Shown here: piece by piece, positions 59,526-64,000 of the stretch | Position numbering within the stretch: position 1 is the stretch's first letter | Layout of the letters: the number at the start of each line of letters is the position of its first letter | Translations under genes and position numbers: made by a program | Assembly: GCA_017536205.1 (NCBI GenBank) | Contig: JAFXHX010000003.1 | Span: forward strand, 186,001-250,000 | DNA length: 64,000 nt | Origin: Clostridia bacterium | GTDB taxonomy: Bacteria > Bacillota > Clostridia > Christensenellales > Borkfalkiaceae | Reading direction: 5' to 3' | Notes under the pieces: model-generated | The model's database searches: none | What the model was told of the DNA's origin: nothing | The model's input: the letters and a program-made list of their open reading frames with translations, nothing else

Positions 59526-61493
59526 ATGGAAAATAATAAGTTTTATATCACAACTCCCATATACTACCCAAGTGGTAACTGGCACATAGGTCACTGCTAC
59601 ACCACCGTCGTATGCGACGCGCTTGCTAGATTTAACCGAATGCTTAAAAAAGACGTTTTCTTTTTAACGGGTACCGACGAGCACGGTCAAAAAATTGAAA
59701 AGAAAGCGCAAGAAAAAGGTTTAACCCCTATCGAGTTTATAAACCCACTCGTAAGCGGGCTTAAAGATATTTGGAAAGAACTTGATATTTCTTACGATAA
59801 GTTTATTAGAACGACCGACGATTATCACGTTAAAGCCGTTCAGTCAATATTTAAAAAACTCTACGATAAAGGCGAGATTTATAAATCGACCTACGAAGGT
59901 TGGTACTGCACGCCTTGCGAATCGTTTTGGACGGAATCGCAACTTGTTGACGGTAAGTGTCCAGACTGTGGCAGACCCGTTCAAAAGGGTAAAGAAGAAA
60001 GTTACTTTTTCCGCCTTTCAAAATACGCCGATAAGATTTTAAAACTCTATGAAGACAATCCAGAGTTTTTACAACCCAAGTCGCGCGTTAACGAAATGGT
60101 TAACAACTTTATTAAACCGGGTCTTCAAGACCTTTGCGTTTCTCGTACCACTATAAAGTGGGGCATACCCGTTACCTTTGACGAAAAGCACACCGTTTAC
60201 GTTTGGGTAGACGCGCTTACCAACTATATTACTGCGCTTGGTTTCGGCACGGAAAACGATGAACTTTATAAAAAATACTGGCCTGCAAACGTTCAAATGG
60301 TAGGTAAGGAAATAGTTCGTTTCCACACGATAATTTGGCCTGCAATACTTATGGCGCTTGATATTCCCATGCCCGAAAAGGTTTACGGTCACGGTTGGCT
60401 TTTAATAGGTGGCGATAAACTTTCTAAATCGAAAGGCGAAAATATCAAGACTGAAATTACAGACCCCAAAGAACTCGTTGACCGTTACGGTTGCGATGCG
60501 CTCCGTTACTTCTTACTTCGTGAAATACCCTTTGGTAACGACGGGGTTTACACTAACGAAAGTTTGTTAAAGCGCATAAACGGCGACCTTTCTAACGACC
60601 TTGGCAATCTCGTTTCAAGAACGACTGCTATGATTAACCAGTACTTTGGTGGCGAACTTCCTGCTCCAACAGAATACACTAGTCTTGATAACGAAGTTAT
60701 AGCCCTTGCAAACGGCACGCTATCATCGGTTAAATCGTATATTGACGCTATCGACGTTCCCACTGCGCTTGGCGAAATATTTAAACTCGTTCAAAGGGCG
60801 AATAAATATATCGACGAAACCGAGCCTTGGAAAATTAGTAAACTTCCTGAAATGCGTGAAAGACTTCAAACGGTTATGTACGTTTTATCGGAGTGCATAC
60901 GCATATCGGCAATACTTTTAAAGCCGTTTATAACCAAAGCGCCCGACAAAATACTTGCGTTTTATAAAATAGACGGAACGCTTGAAAACACCTTTGACAA
61001 CGCTTATTTCGGCGTTTTAAAGCCTGGTGTTATGGTTGAAAAGGCAACCCCTGTTTTTCCAAGAATTGACGTTAATAAAGAAATACAAGAAATAGAAAAA
61101 ATGATGGTTGAGCGCCATAAAAAAGCCGTTCAAGAAAAGAAGGAGACCGAAAAGGTGGAAGAAAAACTCCCTGATATCTCTATCGACGATTTTTTCAAAA
61201 CCCAACTTAAAGTTGCGCTTGTAAAAAATTGCGAAACTATTGAAAAATCGAATAAACTTTACAAACTTACCTTATCGCTTGGCGATGAAGAAAGAACGGT
61301 TGCATCGGGTTTAAGAAAATATTACACGCCCGAAGAGTTAATAGGTAAAAAGGTAATACTCGTTGCCAACTTAAAGCCTGCTAAACTTTGTGGCGTTTTA
61401 AGCGAAGGTATGGTTTTATGCGCAGAGCGCGGCGATAAAGTCGTTTTAATCTCGCCCGAAACCGATATGCCCGAAGGCTCGGTGGTAGGTTAA
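59526..61493 (+). CDS. metG: Methionyl-tRNA synthetase
   Basis: A 655-residue class I synthetase: HIGH as GNWHIGHCYTT, zinc knuckle CTPCESFW...CPDCG, KMSKS as KLSKSKGENI, and a C-terminal EMAP-like tRNA-binding domain (from about 550, FFKTQLKVALVKNCETIEKSNKLYKLTLSLG). AGGAG precedes ATG. First gene of the metG-tatD-rsmA cluster. Confidence 0.96.
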   Translation: MENNKFYITTPIYYPSGNWHIGHCYTTVVCDALARFNRMLKKDVFFLTGTDEHGQKIEKKAQEKGLTPIEFINPLVSGLKDIWKELDISYDKFIRTTDDYHVKAVQSIFKKLYDKGEIYKSTYEGWYCTPCESFWTESQLVDGKCPDCGRPVQKGKEESYFFRLSKYADKILKLYEDNPEFLQPKSRVNEMVNNFIKPGLQDLCVSRTTIKWGIPVTFDEKHTVYVWVDALTNYITALGFGTENDELYKKYWPANVQMVGKEIVRFHTIIWPAILMALDIPMPEKVYGHGWLLIGGDKLSKSKGENIKTEITDPKELVDRYGCDALRYFLLREIPFGNDGVYTNESLLKRINGDLSNDLGNLVSRTTAMINQYFGGELPAPTEYTSLDNEVIALANGTLSSVKSYIDAIDVPTALGEIFKLVQRANKYIDETEPWKISKLPEMRERLQTVMYVLSECIRISAILLKPFITKAPDKILAFYKIDGTLENTFDNAYFGVLKPGVMVEKATPVFPRIDVNKEIQEIEKMMVERHKKAVQEKKETEKVEEKLPDISIDDFFKTQLKVALVKNCETIEKSNKLYKLTLSLGDEERTVASGLRKYYTPEELIGKKVILVANLKPAKLCGVLSEGMVLCAERGDKVVLISPETDMPEGSVVG

Positions 61494-62254
61494 TGTTTAT
61501 AGATAGCCACGCCCACCTTACCGATACTCGCTTGTTAAGCGAAATTGAAAAGGTGCGTGCGTTATACCTATCAAACGGCGTTACTTGCGTTTTAGACGTA
61601 GGCCATAGCATTCAATCTTCAATACAGGCAAAGAAAAATGCTCAAACGTTTGAAGAAGTTTATTATTCAGTAGGGCTACACCCAGACGTTGCAGGTAGCG
61701 TAGATAAAACTTCGCTAGATAAACTTATAGAACTTTCAAGCGATAAAAAGTGTTTGGCAATAGGCGAAATAGGGCTTGATTACCATTATCTTGACTATTC
61801 AAAAGAAGTTCAGTTAAAAGCCTTTACTTCGCAACTAGAACTTGCTATTAAACTTAAAAAGCCCGTTATAATCCACTCGCGCGATGCGTGTTGTGATACC
61901 GTGAATATTTTAAAAGAATATTCTAGCGAGTTAAACGGCTTTTTAATGCATTGTTACTCTTATTCGAAAGAAACGGCAAAAACGCTTTTAGATTTGGGCG
62001 CGTATTTTTCTTTCGGTGGCGTTGTAACCTTTAAAAACGCTAAAAAAGAAGATATAATAAAAAGTATTCCGCAAAGCAGAATACTTTTAGAAACAGACTG
62101 TCCGTATATGGCGCCCGTTCCGTTTAGGGGAACGATAAACAAACCTGAATATATGCCTTATATATATAATAAGGTTGCAAGCATTTACGGTGAAACTTTA
62201 AGCGATTTTTGCGCCACCGTAAAAAACAATTTTGAAACTTTTTTCAAAATATAA
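61493..62254 (+). CDS. tatD: TatD-family metal-dependent DNase
   Basis: A 253-residue TIM barrel: FIDSHAHLTD, VGLHPD, IGEIGLDYHY, VIIHSRDA, MHCYSY and LLETDCPYMAPVP hold the metal His/Glu/Asp. One-base overlap with metG. In Bacillus the equivalent is yabD. Confidence 0.93.
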   Translation: MFIDSHAHLTDTRLLSEIEKVRALYLSNGVTCVLDVGHSIQSSIQAKKNAQTFEEVYYSVGLHPDVAGSVDKTSLDKLIELSSDKKCLAIGEIGLDYHYLDYSKEVQLKAFTSQLELAIKLKKPVIIHSRDACCDTVNILKEYSSELNGFLMHCYSYSKETAKTLLDLGAYFSFGGVVTFKNAKKEDIIKSIPQSRILLETDCPYMAPVPFRGTINKPEYMPYIYNKVASIYGETLSDFCATVKNNFETFFKI

Positions 62255-62259
62255 TATGT

Positions 62260-62283
62260 AGCCAAACCTTTGGTTTGGCTTTA
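62260..62283 (+). terminator. Terminator after tatD
   Basis: AGCCAAACC-TTT-GGTTTGGCT hairpin followed by TTATCTTTAG; a moderate T-run. Confidence 0.6.
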
Positions 62284-62355
62284 TCTTTAGTAATTATTGC
62301 AAACTGTTATAACGTTGTTGCGCTATAATTATTTGCAGTTTAGGGGTTTTTATTT

Positions 62356-63174
62356 ATGAACGTTAAAAACGTGCTTAAACAAACGGGTTTCACCTTTAAA
62401 AAGGCGTTTGGTCAAAACTTTTTAACCGACGAAAGTTTACTTGCTGGGGTTGTAGAGCGTTCGGGCGTTAACGAAAACACCGTTGTGTTAGAAATAGGCG
62501 TTGGCGCAGGAACGTTAACGCGTGAAATTGCAAAGCGAGCAAAACGAGTTGTGGGCTACGAAATAGATAAGTCGTTACAGCCCGTTTTAAACGAAACGCT
62601 TAAAGATTTTTCTAACGTTGAAATAGTTTATGAAGACGTTATGAAAAGCACAATGCAAGAAATTGAAAATAAACTTAACGAAAATTATATTTTAGTTGCA
62701 AACCTTCCTTATTATATAACAACGCCTATCGTTATGCGCTTTATTGAAGAAGCAAAAAACGTTTTGGCAATAGTTATTACTATTCAAAAAGAAGTTGCGC
62801 TCCGTTTAGTTGCAAAGCCCAAAACTAGCGATTACGGCTCTATAACCGTTTCGGTTGATGCGGAAAGTGACGGCGAAATTATAGAGTATATAGGGCGTGA
62901 AAAGTTTTACCCCGTGCCTAACGTTGATAGCGCCGTTGTAAAACTAACGCTTAACAGAAACAAATATCAAAACCTAAACCCCGAAAAGTTTAAAAAACTT
63001 GTTAAATGCGCCTTTACAATGCGCCGTAAAACGCTTGTAAACAATTTAATTAAAGGTTACGGGCTTACTCGTGAACAAGCCGAAAACACCATTTTATCGC
63101 TTGGTTACGACGCTGGTGTTAGGGGAGAAGAACTCTCAACGCAAGACTTTATTAAAATATCAAACGCTTTATAA
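62356..63174 (+). CDS. rsmA: 16S rRNA (adenine1518/1519-N6)-dimethyltransferase
   Basis: A 272-residue KsgA: FGQNFLTDESLLAGVV, SAM site EIGVGAGTLTREIAKRAKRVVGYEID, and catalytic NLPYYITTPIVMRFIE; the C-terminal RMR motif is CAFTMRRKTLVNNL. No SD is clear (TTTAGGGGTTTTTATTT). Confidence 0.95.
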   Translation: MNVKNVLKQTGFTFKKAFGQNFLTDESLLAGVVERSGVNENTVVLEIGVGAGTLTREIAKRAKRVVGYEIDKSLQPVLNETLKDFSNVEIVYEDVMKSTMQEIENKLNENYILVANLPYYITTPIVMRFIEEAKNVLAIVITIQKEVALRLVAKPKTSDYGSITVSVDAESDGEIIEYIGREKFYPVPNVDSAVVKLTLNRNKYQNLNPEKFKKLVKCAFTMRRKTLVNNLIKGYGLTREQAENTILSLGYDAGVRGEELSTQDFIKISNAL

Positions 63175-63177
63175 AAT

Positions 63178-63208
63178 AAAAACCACCGAGATTTCTCGGT
63201 GGTTTTTT
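63178..63208. terminator. Terminator between rsmA and the BspA-like gene
   Basis: AACCACCGAG-ATTT-CTCGGTGGTT with flanking A and T runs; serves both convergent genes. Confidence 0.85.
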
Positions 63209-63214
63209 GTTGTT

Positions 63215-64000
63215 TTATACTCGTTGCCAAGTTTTTGCAACGTGGGTTGTTAAGAAGAATACTCGAAGTTGACTGCTTGTTAAGCCTTCGAACGAAACTT
63301 CAGTTCCGCAAGTTGAGTTAACGCTTTCGTTATAGAACCAACCTTCGGTAGTTTTGAAGGTAAAGTTTGTAAGCATACTAGAGTTAAGCGAACTTAAGAA
63401 CGCGTTAGCACCTATATATTTAACGCCCGAGCCTATAACGACCTTTTCTAAATCGTTACATGCTTCAAATGCGTTTGCGCCTATTGTTTCAACGCTATCT
63501 GGAATAATAATTTCGTCTAACTCGTCGCATTGATAGAATGCAGAAGTTCCAATTGTTTTAAGATTGCTTTCTCCTAAGAAGGTTACGTATCTTAATGCTC
63601 TTAAACGGAAGAATGCACTAGAGCCGATAGTAGTTACGCTACTTGGTATTGAAAGATTGATTATTGCGCTACATTCGCTAAATGCAGAATCGCCTATGGT
63701 TAATAAACCGTCGTTTAAAGTTACGTAAATTATATTTTTATAACCGTAAAGCGCGCCACTAGCTAAAACTTTCGTGTTGCTGTTAAGGTCGATTGACGTT
63801 GTAGAAGCAGTATTTGCAAAGTTGGGTTTAACAAATACTAAATATTTATTACTTTCGTTACCTAAATAGCAACCGTTATTAGTTTTGTTGTAAGTTAAAT
63901 TGTTACAACTATCAAACGCTCCGTTGCCAACGCTCTTAACGCCGTTTCCTATCGTTGCAGTGGTCATTTTCTTGCAACCGTAGAAGGCGTTTTTACCTAT
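63215..64000 (-). CDS. BspA-like leucine-rich-repeat surface protein, C-terminal part
   Basis: The last 261 residues of a gene that continues past the window. Repeats of about 23 residues in the LRR_5/BspA style are clear: IGKNAFYGCKKM, IGDSAFSECSAI, IGSSAFFRLRAL, IGTSAFYQCDEL, IGANAFEACNDL, IGANAFLSSLNS. The open frame runs through 64000 with no start, so ATG 63967 is internal. After the last repeat a short beta segment ends in THVAKTWQRV; no LPXTG anchor is present. Such proteins are usually secreted or surface adhesins; the signal and anchor, if any, lie in the missing N-terminal part. Confidence 0.82.
   Translation of the reverse strand: MGKNAFYGCKKMTTATIGNGVKSVGNGAFDSCNNLTYNKTNNGCYLGNESNKYLVFVKPNFANTASTTSIDLNSNTKVLASGALYGYKNIIYVTLNDGLLTIGDSAFSECSAIINLSIPSSVTTIGSSAFFRLRALRYVTFLGESNLKTIGTSAFYQCDELDEIIIPDSVETIGANAFEACNDLEKVVIGSGVKYIGANAFLSSLNSSMLTNFTFKTTEGWFYNESVNSTCGTEVSFEGLTSSQLRVFFLTTHVAKTWQRV

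Overview
The window is ordinary chromosomal DNA from a low-GC Gram-positive bacterium, most likely an uncultured gut-type Clostridia lineage. Evidence: Bacillota gene neighbourhoods (rimP-nusA-rnpM-ylxQ-infB-rbfA-nrnA-truB-ribF; dgt-dnaG-rpoD-trmK-nif3; metG-tatD-rsmA; ylxY-mlpA), spore maturation genes spmA/spmB, a T-box leader in front of proS, strong Shine-Dalgarno sequences and sigma-A type promoters. I place no genus. There is no rRNA, CRISPR array, insertion sequence or prophage. About 61 protein genes, two tRNA genes and several leaders and terminators can be supported.

Region by region. 1-3.9 kb: shikimate/phenylalanine operon (end of aroA, aroC, pheA, fused aroE-aroK, aroQ), then tRNA-Pro(CGG). 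4.3-9.7 kb: SGNH hydrolase, a ferrous iron operon (feoA, feoB, FeoB-associated peptide) with three near-identical 18-bp palindromes, a ureidoglycolate-lyase-like cupin with a ZIP metal transporter, and rsmE. 9.8-12.4 kb: a 36-residue membrane peptide, an alpha/beta hydrolase and two related multi-pass membrane proteins. 12.4-14.7 kb: proS with T-box, a tRNA-derived repeat and tRNA-Ser(CGA). 14.8-20.5 kb: CrtC-like lipocalin protein, GPH symporter plus sugar-binding lipoprotein, a curious transcript of tiny ORFs, and an NSS transporter. 20.7-32.8 kb: an HTH-fused NAD synthetase, a DUF1508 membrane protein, two FAD proteins, rho, mtnN, a NodB-like protein and an M16 peptidase. 32.8-36.1 kb: amidohydrolase, ArsR regulator flanked by two small membrane peptides, ECF S-component and coaX. 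36.1-47.4 kb: ispG, an exonuclease remnant of PolC, then the nusA-infB operon through ribF and an endonuclease IV-like gene. 47.4-59.4 kb: membrane XRE regulator, M24 peptidase, efp, SDR, the dnaG-rpoD macromolecular synthesis operon, an MFS carrier with an outside domain, and spmAB. 59.5-64 kb: metG-tatD-rsmA and the C-terminal part of a BspA-like leucine-rich-repeat surface protein running off the end.

Points most worth following: the tetranucleotide GATC is almost absent (I found only two copies in 64 kb by eye); both tRNA genes are followed by partial copies of their own 3' end whose T-loop is split by a hairpin-rich insert; NadE carries an N-terminal XRE DNA-binding domain and a nitrilase domain that has lost its catalytic Lys and Cys; the polC position holds only the N-terminal/OB/exonuclease part of PolC; a strong promoter drives an RNA with repeated SD-AUG modules that stop almost at once; and three genes have promoter geometry that implies leaderless mRNAs.
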